Shown in pieces: positions 1 through 6,991 of a DNA stretch of 8,529 nucleotides. A program made the position numbers and the translations under genes. The notes below the pieces were generated by a model. It was not told the origin of the DNA and made no database searches. It was given only the letters and a program-made list of their open reading frames with translations. The DNA lies in NCBI GenBank assembly GCA_020047885.1, contig JAIFNF010000026.1, positions 1-8,529 of the forward strand, given 5' to 3'. The stretch comes from Gammaproteobacteria bacterium (GTDB lineage: Bacteria > Pseudomonadota > Gammaproteobacteria > Competibacterales > Competibacteraceae). Each line of letters opens with the position of its first letter. Within the stretch, counting starts at the first letter, position 1.

Positions 1-514
<514 letters not shown>

Positions 515-532
515 TTATGCCTTCTCACTGGC

Positions 533-561
533 TTGACGACTGGGGAAACCAGTGCTAGCGT
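533..561 (+). promoter_or_regulatory. Candidate sigma70 promoter for the lipoprotein-acyP pair
   Basis: TTGACG (533-538, five of six -35 consensus bases) is followed by a 17-base spacer and TAGCGT (556-561). The -10 box is weak (three of six) but is preceded by TG one base away (TGC at 553-555), an extended -10 arrangement. Transcription would start near 568, giving an untranslated leader of about 38 bases before the ATG at 606. No convincing opposing promoter for wrbA was found; CATAAT read on the minus strand (519-514) could be a -10, but nothing resembling a -35 lies at the right distance. Confidence 0.4.
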
Positions 562-605
562 TGAAATTATCGTGATTATCTTAATTGGTGTTCCACCCGG
601 TAGCG

Positions 606-944
606 ATGCTGAATTTCAAGACCTTGATGAACCTATTCGCGCCATTGCCCCTGTTGATACTGGGGTTAGCCGCTTGTGCGATAGCTCCCCCCGTACAAGA
701 AATGAGCGACGCCCGTCAGGCCATCCGTGCGGCCGAGGCTGTCGGCGCCGCTCAGTACTCCCCGGAAAATCTGACTGCAGCGCAGGCGTTGCTGCGTAAG
801 GCTCAGGCTGATCTGGAAACGGGTGCTTATGAAACGGCGCGTCAGTATGCGCTGGATGCTCGGACGGAAGCTATCAAGGCTCGCCAAACCGCCTCCAACA
901 ATCCGCCGCCCCGTTCAACGCCAGCCCAGAAGAAAATTCCATGA
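606..944 (+). CDS. Small DUF4398-type lipoprotein
   Basis: Predicted 112-residue envelope lipoprotein. Residues 1-23 form a signal peptide ending in the lipobox L-A-A-C, with Cys24 as the lipidated residue. Ala at +2 predicts sorting to the outer membrane. The mature part is a helical, Ala/Gln/Arg-rich stretch. Its pattern (V-Q-E-M-S-D-A-R-Q-A-I, then Y-S-P-E-N-L-T-A-A-Q, then A-Y-E-T-A-R-Q-Y-A) matches my memory of DUF4398, in which short helical repeats follow a lipobox. It ends in a Pro-rich, basic tail. ATG 606 is chosen over TTG 585, which would only lengthen the leader, and over ATG 627, which would cut the signal peptide's n-region; no strong ribosome site supports any of them. The stop overlaps the acyP start (ATGA), so the two are translationally coupled. 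Function is unknown. Confidence 0.75.
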   Translation: MLNFKTLMNLFAPLPLLILGLAACAIAPPVQEMSDARQAIRAAEAVGAAQYSPENLTAAQALLRKAQADLETGAYETARQYALDARTEAIKARQTASNNPPPRSTPAQKKIP

Positions 945-1213
945 AAACACTGTGTCTACGTTGCCAGGTCAGCGGCCGGGTTCAGGGCGTCGGTTTTCGT
1001 TATGCAACCGTCGATAAAGCACTGACGCTGGGTGTCACCGGCTATGTCCGCAATCTGCCGGACCGGCGGGTTGAAGTTGTGGCCTGCGGGGAGGAACAGG
1101 CAGTTACGGCTCTCCGCAACTGGCTTTGGCAAGGTCCGTCACCCGCTTCGGTCAGCGATGTCCACTGCGAAACTGCGCCCCATCAGGATTACCGCGATTT
1201 CCGGATTGAATAA
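941..1213 (+). CDS. acyP: Acylphosphatase
   Basis: Hydrolyses the carboxyl-phosphate bond of acyl phosphates such as acetyl or carbamoyl phosphate in the cytoplasm. The 90-residue length is typical of the family. The N-terminal signature is SGRVQGVGFRY (residues 11-21), which builds the phosphate-binding loop and carries catalytic Arg20. The second signature is GVTGYVRNLPDRRVEV (31-46), with the catalytic Asn38. The C-terminus, DYRDFRIE, is the usual closing strand. Start ATG 941 overlaps the stop of the lipoprotein gene by four bases. The coding sequence ends at TAA 1211-1213 and is followed by about 400 bases without a supported gene. No truncation or missing key residue is seen. Confidence 0.95.
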   Translation: MKTLCLRCQVSGRVQGVGFRYATVDKALTLGVTGYVRNLPDRRVEVVACGEEQAVTALRNWLWQGPSPASVSDVHCETAPHQDYRDFRIE

Positions 1214-1517
1214 CTTTTCGAGAATGGGTGTGACTCAAAGGTTGCCCCGTCCTTGCCGCCGAAACTGCCGCCTAGATAGCTGTAAGCCCTGGCTTTCTGT
1301 GAGAGATCCAGGTGATCCGCTGTCCGGACGGCGATCAATAAGCCTCATTCAGCGGGTGGTTGATCGTTGCCCGCAGTCGTTCACGGAAAATCTGATGAAC
1401 AACAGCCCCTCATAACGCATGTTGTCGATGTTGAAAATAGTACATGAACCGAAAAATACCTTTAGAATTTCACCTTTAAAATTTTCATATTCCACCGACG
1501 ACCTGCACTGTCAATCA
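1214..1517. other. Gene-free stretch after acyP
   Basis: No coding sequence is supported on either strand. The first 200 bases have the base composition of coding DNA, but all frames are broken or unrecognisable. From about 1430 to 1500 the sequence turns sharply AT-rich (runs such as TTGAAAATAG and CCTTTAAAATTTTC), as expected of a promoter region for the downstream operon. The best box is TAGAAT at 1463-1468, with only a poor -35 (AGTACA, 1439-1444), so no promoter is claimed. A 7-bp inverted repeat (CGATCAA 1332-1338, TTGATCG 1360-1366) and the palindrome GTCCGGAC (1322-1329) occur, but neither is followed by a T-run, so no intrinsic terminator is evident for acyP. Confidence 0.5.
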
Positions 1518-1606
1518 CCCCGGCCTGATGATCTTTAAAAATTTAATCCGGTACAGTGCCCAAGATCTGATACCGAATTATTTAGTTTAAGATCATAAGG
1601 CCGGGG
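1518..1606 (+). repeat. 18-bp inverted repeat upstream of rfbA
   Basis: The left arm CCCCGGCCTGATGATCTT (1518-1535) and right arm AAGATCATAAGGCCGGGG (1589-1606) are reverse complements with one mismatch in 18 (G1527 against A1597). One further flanking pair also matches (A1517 with T1607). The 53 bases between the arms are AT-rich. As RNA, the arms would form a long, GC-closed stem. No direct duplication flanks the element, so it does not look like a simple mobile-element insertion. Confidence 0.75.
1528..1590 (+). other. Possible 20-codon upstream ORF in the rfbA leader
   Basis: An ATG inside the left arm of the inverted repeat opens a 20-codon frame (peptide begins MIFKNLIRYS and ends IPNYLV) whose TAA overlaps the first bases of the right arm. 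No Shine-Dalgarno sequence precedes it (CCCCGGCCTG), so translation is doubtful. Its first codons resemble the start of rfbA itself (MIFKNLI against MIYKGLI). The underlying DNA matches at 13 of 15 positions (1525-1539 against 1622-1636). It could be a leader peptide, a remnant of a duplicated gene start, or chance. Confidence 0.2.
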
Positions 1607-1631
1607 TTTCTCGCGGAAAATCTTATGATCT
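1589..1631 (+). promoter_or_regulatory. Hairpin that can enclose the rfbA start codon
   Basis: AGATCATAAG (1590-1599) is a perfect reverse complement of CTTATGATCT (1622-1631), which contains the rfbA ATG at 1625-1627. The 22-base loop holds the only ribosome-site-like bases, GCGGAAAA (1613-1620). The same upstream strand is also the right arm of the longer inverted repeat with 1518-1535. The leader RNA therefore has two mutually exclusive folds: one closes the start codon and the other leaves it free. The pairing is directly visible; a regulatory role is inferred. Confidence 0.4.
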
Positions 1632-2509
1632 ATAAAGGCCTGATTCTCGCTGGCGGCTCCGGCACCCGGCTGCACCCTCTGACGGTTTCCGTCAGCAAGC
1701 AACTGATGCCGGTCTACGACAAGCCGATGATTTACTACCCGGTTGCCACGCTGATGCTGGCGGACATCCGGGACATTCTGATCATTACCACCCCCCGCGA
1801 TCAGGAGGCGTATCAAGCCCTGCTGGGCGACGGCGCACGCTGGGGGATGAACATTGAATACGCTATCCAGCCCAGTCCCGACGGGTTGGCGCAGGCATTC
1901 CTGATTGGCGAGTCCTTTATTGGCGCTGATCCGGCCTGTCTGATGCTGGGCGACAATATTTATTATGGCCAGGGCCTGTCCGCGGTACTGCGCCGGGCGA
2001 CTGCTCGTCAGCAAGGCGCGACCGTCTTCGGCTACTATGTGCGTGATCCCCAGCAATATGGCGTGGTCAGCTTCGATGCGCAGGGTCGGGCGGTGGAAAT
2101 CGAAGAGAAACCGAAACAGCCCAAGTCCAATTACGCGGTGACCGGTCTGTATTTCTACGATAACGACGTCGTCAACGTCGCCAAAAATATCCGGCCTTCC
2201 GCACGGGGCGAACTGGAAATCACCGACGTTAACAAGGTCTATCTGGAGCGCGGGGCGTTGAACGTGGAACTGCTCGGGCGCGGCTATGCCTGGCTGGACA
2301 CCGGCACGCACGAATCACTGCTGGCAGCGGCCAACTTCATGCAGGTCGTCGAGCAGCGGCAGGGGCTGAAAATTTCGTGCCCCGAGGAAGTCGCCTGGCG
2401 GATGGGCTTTATCGACGATGAGCAACTGACCCGGTTGGCGCAGCCACTGGCTAAAAGCGGCTATGGTCAATATTTAATGGATCTCCTGGAGCGGAGGGTC
2501 ACGGCGTGA
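1625..2509 (+). CDS. rfbA: Glucose-1-phosphate thymidylyltransferase
   Basis: First step of dTDP-L-rhamnose synthesis: dTTP plus glucose-1-phosphate gives dTDP-glucose and pyrophosphate, in the cytoplasm. The 294-residue length is normal for RmlA. The nucleotide-binding signature [13 protein letters not shown] spans residues 8-20, with the conserved Lys25 in [13 protein letters not shown] just after it. [10 protein letters not shown] (from residue 108) carries the metal-binding Asp110. [20 protein letters not shown] and the [13 protein letters not shown] sugar-binding region follow in the usual order. It begins at ATG 1625, which is buried in a possible hairpin and has only a weak ribosome site (GCGGAAAA). 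It overlaps rfbC by four bases (GTGA). dTDP-rhamnose normally feeds lipopolysaccharide or other surface glycans, and the enzyme is often feedback-inhibited by the end product. Confidence 0.97.
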   Translation: MIYKGLILAGGSGTRLHPLTVSVSKQLMPVYDKPMIYYPVATLMLADIRDILIITTPRDQEAYQALLGDGARWGMNIEYAIQPSPDGLAQAFLIGESFIGADPACLMLGDNIYYGQGLSAVLRRATARQQGATVFGYYVRDPQQYGVVSFDAQGRAVEIEEKPKQPKSNYAVTGLYFYDNDVVNVAKNIRPSARGELEITDVNKVYLERGALNVELLGRGYAWLDTGTHESLLAAANFMQVVEQRQGLKISCPEEVAWRMGFIDDEQLTRLAQPLAKSGYGQYLMDLLERRVTA

Positions 2510-3114
2510 AGGTGATTGAAACGGGCCTGCCCGGCGTATTGTTGCTGGAGCCGAAGGTATTCGGTGATGTGCGCGGCTTTTTCATGGAAACCTGGCAGGC
2601 GGGGCGTTATCACAAGTCGGGGATGCCTGAGCGCTTTGTCCAAGACAACCATTCCCGGTCGCGCCGGGGCGTCTTGCGTGGTCTGCATTATCAGTTAGTT
2701 CAACCCCAGGGTAAGCTGGTGTGGGTCACCCGCGGCGCAGTGTTCGACGTGGCCGTGGATATTCGCCGGGGGTCGCCAGCCTTCGGGCGCTGGTATGGCT
2801 GCGTACTGGACGATGTGGATCACCGGCAACTGTATATCCCGCCCGGTTTTGCCCATGGCTTCTGCGTGATTTCGGAAGAAGCGGATTTTTTCTATAAATG
2901 CACCAATTATTACCATCCGCAGTCTGAACGCGGCATTGCCTGGGATGATCCGGACATTGGCATTGACTGGCCGTTGCGCGACGTGGCCTTGTCGGGCAAG
3001 GATCAGCAAAATTCACGGTTGAAAGAACAAGCGGCTGAAAATTTGCCGATGTACCAATATCCCTCACCCCCGGCCCCTCTCCCCCAGGGGGCGATGGGTG
3101 CTTTAAGCGAGTGA
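2506..3114 (+). CDS. rfbC: dTDP-4-dehydrorhamnose 3,5-epimerase with repeat-derived C-terminal tail
   Basis: Third step of dTDP-L-rhamnose synthesis: epimerises C3 and C5 of dTDP-4-keto-6-deoxyglucose. This is a cupin-fold protein with [12 protein letters not shown] (residues 19-30), [17 protein letters not shown] (47-63, with the catalytic His61), [11 protein letters not shown] (109-119) and the YKCTNYYHP active-site strand (130-138). Residues up to about 185 (...NLPMYQY) are the normal enzyme. Residues 186-202 ([17 protein letters not shown]) are encoded by a GC-rich repeat starting exactly at codon 186 and have no counterpart in typical 180-185 residue RmlC. The start is GTG 2506, with GGAGCGGAGG upstream; it overlaps the end of rfbA. 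rfbD follows after three bases. The enzyme is probably active, because the tail lies beyond the catalytic core. Confidence 0.95.
   Translation: MKVIETGLPGVLLLEPKVFGDVRGFFMETWQAGRYHKSGMPERFVQDNHSRSRRGVLRGLHYQLVQPQGKLVWVTRGAVFDVAVDIRRGSPAFGRWYGCVLDDVDHRQLYIPPGFAHGFCVISEEADFFYKCTNYYHPQSERGIAWDDPDIGIDWPLRDVALSGKDQQNSRLKEQAAENLPMYQYPSPPAPLPQGAMGALSE
3061..3100 (+). repeat. GC-rich repeat inside the 3' end of rfbC (copy 1)
   Basis: CCCTCACCCCCGGCCCC (3061-3077) followed by TCTCCCCCAGGGGGCGATGGG. The first 17 bases match 5444-5460 in gspE at 16 positions, in the same orientation. The sequence resembles the dispersed CCCTCACCCC-type palindromic repeats common between genes of many GC-rich proteobacteria. 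The right half has decayed as a palindrome, leaving CCCCC-A-GGGGG. It is translated as part of RfbC. The exact right boundary is uncertain. Confidence 0.7.
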
Positions 3115-3117
3115 ATT

Positions 3118-3996
3118 ATGCGACTCATTATTATCGGCGCTCAGGGTCAAGTGGGCTGGGAATTGAACCACCGGGCTATAGCGTCAGGTCATCAAGTACT
3201 GGCCTGGGATCAGGCGGAACTGGATATCACCGATGCCGTCGCGGTGGACCAGGCGCTGGACGCCAGTGGCGCTGATGTGGTCATCAATGCCGCCGCTTAT
3301 ACCGCAGTGGACAAGGCTGAACAGGAACCCGGTCGGGCGTTTGCGGTCAACCGGGACGGTCCCGCGCACTTAGCCGCGGCCTGTGCGCGATTGAACATCC
3401 CCCTGTTGCATATTTCCACCGACTATGTTTACGACGGACGCCAATCCAGCCCCTACGTTGAAGACGATGCCACCGCGCCCCTGGGCGTGTACGGGGCCAG
3501 CAAGCTGGCGGGTGATGAAGCCGTGCGTCGCTTGCTACCCCGCCATCTGATCCTGCGGGTGAGCTGGGTGTTTGGCGTCCACGGCCATAACTTCGTCAAG
3601 ACCATCCTGCGACTGGCGCGGGAACGCGAAGAACTGCGCATTGTGGCTGACCAGCACGGCAGTCCCACCTTCGCCGGCGACATTGCCTATACCCTGTTGG
3701 AACTGGCCGGGCGCATCCCGGAAATCGATGCAAAAGCCGCATGGGGGACTTACCACTATTGCGGGGAACCCATGACGACCTGGCATGGTTTTACCTGCGC
3801 CATTGTGGAACGGGCCAAGGAACGTGAACCCCTTCGGGCGCAAACGGTCATTCCGATTAGCACCGCGGATTACCCCACTCCCGCCGCCCGACCCGCCCAT
3901 TCCGCGCTGGACTGTGGGAAACTGGCCGCCCAATTCGGCATCCGGCCGCGCCCGTGGCGGGACGGTTTGCACGCCCTGTTATCGTCTGACCATTGA
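3118..3996 (+). CDS. rfbD: dTDP-4-dehydrorhamnose reductase
   Basis: Last step of dTDP-L-rhamnose synthesis: NAD(P)H-dependent reduction of dTDP-4-dehydro-L-rhamnose in the cytoplasm. It is a short-chain dehydrogenase/reductase of 292 residues, the usual RmlD size. The Rossmann glycine motif is GAQGQVG (residues 7-13). NAAAYTAVDKAEQEP follows. HISTDYVYDG supplies the catalytic Ser/Thr (100-101), and Tyr125 with Lys129 forms YxxxK (YGASK). RVSWVFGVHGHNFVKTIL and DQHGSPTF are also typical of RmlD. It starts at ATG 3118, three bases after the rfbC stop, with a weak site (GCGAG) lying in the end of the extended rfbC. gspE begins 18 bases after its stop. rfbB, needed for the pathway's second step, is not in the window. 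Confidence 0.96.
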   Translation: MRLIIIGAQGQVGWELNHRAIASGHQVLAWDQAELDITDAVAVDQALDASGADVVINAAAYTAVDKAEQEPGRAFAVNRDGPAHLAAACARLNIPLLHISTDYVYDGRQSSPYVEDDATAPLGVYGASKLAGDEAVRRLLPRHLILRVSWVFGVHGHNFVKTILRLAREREELRIVADQHGSPTFAGDIAYTLLELAGRIPEIDAKAAWGTYHYCGEPMTTWHGFTCAIVERAKEREPLRAQTVIPISTADYPTPAARPAHSALDCGKLAAQFGIRPRPWRDGLHALLSSDH

Positions 3997-4014
3997 CTAC
4001 TGACCCCTCATTCC

Positions 4015-5745
4015 ATGTCTGTTGATCTTGGCGAATTGCTGGTTGCCCACCAGAAACTGACCGACGCTGATTTGCAACGCGCCAAGCGGGTGCAGGAGGA
4101 CGCTGGCGAGGCGCTCGATACGCTGCTGCTCAAGCTGGGGCTGATTTCGGAACGCGATCTGGCGGATGCCCTGACGGCGCAATTGAATCTGCCACTGGTT
4201 CGGCCTGCCGACTATCCCGAAACGCCGGCGACCAATGGCGCACTCTCGCCACGCTTTCTGAAAGACGCCCGTGTGATCCCCCTGGCGGAAGATGAACAGG
4301 GTCTGACCGTGGCGATGGCCAATCCCACCGATGACTATGTGCTGTCGGCGCTGCGGCTGGCGACCGGTAAGATTATCCGGCCACAGGTGGGCATTCCCTC
4401 GGAACTGGAAGTCGCGTTCGCCCGGTTGTACGGCAGTGGCCGCTCGGCGATGGGGCAGATCGTGGATTCCATCGGTCTCGCTGACGATCTCACCGACGAG
4501 GAGCAGATTCAGCATCTGAAGGACCTGGCCAGCGAAGCGCCGGTCATTCGCCTGGTCAATCTGATGATCGCCCGTGCGGTGGAATCCCGCGCCTCGGATA
4601 TTCACATCGAACCGTTTGAAAACCGGCTGAAGGTGCGTTACCGGGTAGACGGGGTGCTGCGTGAAGTCGAATCGCCGCCCTCACGGCTTTCCGCTGCGGT
4701 CATCTCCCGCATCAAGATCATGGCCAAGCTGAATATCGCTGAGCGGCGGTTGCCGCAGGATGGGCGAATTCAGTTGCGGGCGCACGGTAAGGAAATCGAC
4801 CTGCGCGTGTCCACCGTGCCGACCCTGTGGGGTGAAAGCGTGGTCATGCGCATTCTCGACAAGGCCAGCGTGGTGCTGGATTTCCCGACCCTGGGGTTCA
4901 GTCCGCGTACTCTTGAACGCTTCCTCCGTATTCTGATGATGCCGCATGGCATTATCGTGGTCACTGGGCCAACCGGCAGCGGTAAGACGACGACCCTGTA
5001 CACCGCCTTGCAGACGCTGAATACGCCAGAGCGGAAGATTCTGACCGTGGAGGATCCGGTGGAATATCAACTGGAAGGCATTAACCAGATTCAGGTCAAA
5101 GCGCAGATCAACCTGACGTTCGCCAATGCGCTGCGCTCCATCGTCCGCCAGGACCCGGATGTGATCATGATTGGTGAAATGCGCGACTTGGAAACGGCAG
5201 GCATTGCGGTACAGTCGGCATTAACCGGCCACATGGTGTTATCGACCCTGCACACCAACGACGCGGCGGGCGGCATCACCCGCTTGATGGATATGGGCGT
5301 TGACGACTATCTGCTGACCTCCACGATTAACGGCATTCTGGCGCAACGTCTAGTGCGGCTGCTCTGTACCCATTGCCGCCAGCCGTATCAGGCGCTGCCG
5401 GAACTGGTGGAGGAAATGCGGTTGCGGCGCTTTGTGGAAGCCCCCCTCACCCCCGACCCCGCTCCGGGCGAGGGGCGTGGCGTCACCTTATATAGAGCGG
5501 TGGGTTGCGAACTGTGCGGGGGAACCGGGTATCGGGGCCGGGCGGCGATTATGGAATTTATGACGATGACCGATACCTTGCGGCGACTGGTGCTGAAACA
5601 CGCCGACGCAACGGTGTTGCAGGCCGAAGCCCAGCAGGAGGGGATGGATACCATGTATGAAGACGGGTTGCGCAAGGCCGTTGCTGGCGTCACCACCCTT
5701 GAGGAAGTGCTGCGCGTGACGACCCAGCAGGAACAGGAGGCGTAG
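4015..5745 (+). CDS. gspE: Type II secretion ATPase GspE with a repeat-encoded insertion
   Basis: Cytoplasmic hexameric ATPase that powers pseudopilus assembly. The N-terminal part (about 1-140) is an MshEN/GspE-N type domain (LGELLVAHQKLTDADLQRA, then LGLISERDLADALTAQLNLP). It is followed by the conserved ASDIHIEP region (from about 194) and the core: Walker A GPTGSGKT (318-325, Lys324), Asp box LTVEDPVEY (343-351), Walker B VIMIGEMRD (383-391, where GEIRD is more usual) and His box TLHTND (411-416). Zinc cysteines are Cys451/454 (CTHC) and Cys498/501 (CELC). Between these pairs, residues 476-489 (APLTPDPAPGEGRG) come from a GC-rich repeat. Start ATG 4015 has no visible Shine-Dalgarno and lies 18 bases after rfbD. 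gspF follows with no gap. A PilB-type pilus ATPase is the alternative, but the downstream gspF-J genes decide for GspE. Confidence 0.96.
   Translation: MSVDLGELLVAHQKLTDADLQRAKRVQEDAGEALDTLLLKLGLISERDLADALTAQLNLPLVRPADYPETPATNGALSPRFLKDARVIPLAEDEQGLTVAMANPTDDYVLSALRLATGKIIRPQVGIPSELEVAFARLYGSGRSAMGQIVDSIGLADDLTDEEQIQHLKDLASEAPVIRLVNLMIARAVESRASDIHIEPFENRLKVRYRVDGVLREVESPPSRLSAAVISRIKIMAKLNIAERRLPQDGRIQLRAHGKEIDLRVSTVPTLWGESVVMRILDKASVVLDFPTLGFSPRTLERFLRILMMPHGIIVVTGPTGSGKTTTLYTALQTLNTPERKILTVEDPVEYQLEGINQIQVKAQINLTFANALRSIVRQDPDVIMIGEMRDLETAGIAVQSALTGHMVLSTLHTNDAAGGITRLMDMGVDDYLLTSTINGILAQRLVRLLCTHCRQPYQALPELVEEMRLRRFVEAPLTPDPAPGEGRGVTLYRAVGCELCGGTGYRGRAAIMEFMTMTDTLRRLVLKHADATVLQAEAQQEGMDTMYEDGLRKAVAGVTTLEEVLRVTTQQEQEA
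5443..5480 (+). repeat. GC-rich repeat inserted in gspE (copy 2)
   Basis: CCCTCACCCCCGACCCC (5444-5460) matches the start of the rfbC repeat at 16 of 17 bases, in the same orientation, and continues into GCTCCGGGCGAGGGGC, an imperfect palindrome (CCCC 5457-5460 against GGGG 5472-5475). It is read here in a different frame from rfbC (P-L-T-P-D-P instead of P-S-P-P-A-P) and keeps the gene open. Outer boundaries are approximate. Confidence 0.7.
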
Positions 5746-6966
5746 ATGCCCCGCTATCGGTATGAAGCAGTCGATAGCGCCGGTGAAACGCTGCGTGACG
5801 AGATGGACGCGCCGAATCCGGAAGCGGTCATTGAACGGCTGCGCGATCAGGGTTTGCTGCCGTTGTCGGTCGACGAAGCCCGAGGCGGTTTCCTTGGTGT
5901 CGGTCTCGGTCAGCCGTGGTTCAGCAAGCGCCGGTCACTCTCGCGCAAAGCGGTCATGCTGATGACCCAGCAACTGGCCAACCTCCTCCATGCCGGGATG
6001 CCGCTGGATCGAGCCTTGACCATCCTGATCGGGGTCAACGACGATGAACAGGCGCAAACCCTGCTGGAGCGGGTTCAGGAAAAGGTACGCGGCGGTTCAT
6101 CGCTGGCCGATGCGCTGGAAGCGCAGGGAGCGTTCTCACGCTTCTACCTGAATATGATTCGCGCCGGCGAGGCGGGCGGGGCGCTGGAAGTGGTGCTCAA
6201 ACGGCTGACCGAGTTTCTGGAGCGCTCACAGGCGCTGCGGGAAACCGTGACCTCGGCGCTGATTTACCCGATCATCCTGCTGTCGGTATCGGCGCTGTCA
6301 GTGATTATTTTGCTGACTTTCGTGGTGCCGCAATTCCAACAACTGTTTGCGGACGCCGGTAAAGCGCTGCCGCTGGCGACACAGATTGTGATTGCCCTGG
6401 GGGATGGATTTCGGCATTACTGGTGGGTGGGAGCCATGGTGCTCGTGCTGATCGTGGCGATACTGCGCCAGCAACTCACTCAGCCGGTCAGTCGTGCTCG
6501 CTGGGATCGCTGGTTTCTCAGTCTGCCCTTGTTTGGCGACTTGATCGCCAAGGTGGAGACGGCGCGGCTGACGCGGACGTTGGGAACGCTCATTGGCAAT
6601 GGCGTGTCGCTGTTGAATGCGCTGACCATCGTCCGGGAGACACTGACGAATCAGGTGCTGGCGACGGCGCTGGGCGAGGTTTCCGAGCATGTCAAGACCG
6701 GACGGGGGTTGGCCGAACCGTTGCAGGAGGCAGGGAACTTTCCCAAGCTGGCGGTGCAAATGATCCGGGTGGGCGAAGAAACCGGCCAGTTGCAAGAGAT
6801 GCTGTTGCAGGTGGCGGATACCTACGATGGCGAGGTGCAAACCGCCGTCAAGCGAATGCTGACGCTGCTGGAGCCGGCGCTCATTCTTGGGCTGGGCGTG
6901 ATCATTGCCGGAATTATCATGTCTATTCTGGTCGCGATTCTCAGTTTGAATGAGTTGGCCTTTTAA
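5746..6966 (+). CDS. gspF: Type II secretion inner-membrane platform protein GspF
   Basis: Polytopic inner-membrane protein that couples the GspE ATPase to pseudopilin assembly. Its 406 residues are standard for GspF. It opens with MPRYRYEAVDSAGE, then has two GspF domains: residues about 65-190 (LMTQQLANLLHAGMPLDRAL, then FYLNMIRAGEAGGALEVVL) and about 265-390 (ETARLTRTLGTLIGNGVSLL, then LAVQMIRVGEETGQLQEML), which are internally similar. Hydrophobic segments lie near 171-195, 224-243 and 376-400. ATG 5746 directly follows the gspE TAG and has an AGGAGG site inside the end of gspE, so translation is coupled. PilC of type IV pili is the related alternative; the neighbours support GspF. Confidence 0.97.
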   Translation: MPRYRYEAVDSAGETLRDEMDAPNPEAVIERLRDQGLLPLSVDEARGGFLGVGLGQPWFSKRRSLSRKAVMLMTQQLANLLHAGMPLDRALTILIGVNDDEQAQTLLERVQEKVRGGSSLADALEAQGAFSRFYLNMIRAGEAGGALEVVLKRLTEFLERSQALRETVTSALIYPIILLSVSALSVIILLTFVVPQFQQLFADAGKALPLATQIVIALGDGFRHYWWVGAMVLVLIVAILRQQLTQPVSRARWDRWFLSLPLFGDLIAKVETARLTRTLGTLIGNGVSLLNALTIVRETLTNQVLATALGEVSEHVKTGRGLAEPLQEAGNFPKLAVQMIRVGEETGQLQEMLLQVADTYDGEVQTAVKRMLTLLEPALILGLGVIIAGIIMSILVAILSLNELAF

Positions 6967-6991
6967 CCGGTTCATAATGCGAGAAAAACAC

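Noticed and set aside
585..605. TTG start for the lipoprotein gene
   Set aside because: It adds only seven residues before an already complete signal peptide, and ATG 606 is available.
1332..1366. Inverted repeat CGATCAA/TTGATCG as a terminator of acyP
   Set aside because: The stem is only 7 bp, the loop is 21 bases and no T-run follows on either strand.
1335..1410. Short minus-strand frame whose end (RERLRATINHPLNEAY) looks protein-like
   Set aside because: It is bounded by stops only about 25 codons apart, has no credible start, and I could match it to no family. A gene remnant is possible but unsupported.
1032..1415. Plus-strand open frame running from acyP into the spacer
   Set aside because: It is out of frame with acyP for its first half, has no ribosome site and no recognisable sequence in the unique part.
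1518..1606. The inverted repeat as ends of a miniature transposable element
   Set aside because: No target-site duplication is visible, the element would be under 100 bp, and its arms relate to the rfbA start; a regulatory reading fits better, though this is not settled.
1535..2311. Long minus-strand open frame (258 codons) over rfbA
   Set aside because: It lies antisense to a clear RmlA gene, its product has no recognisable motif and the composition is that of a shadow frame.
6950..6991. Earlier start for gspG overlapping gspF
   Set aside because: It would give an unusually long leader without a better ribosome site; ATG 6992 gives the standard prepilin leader.
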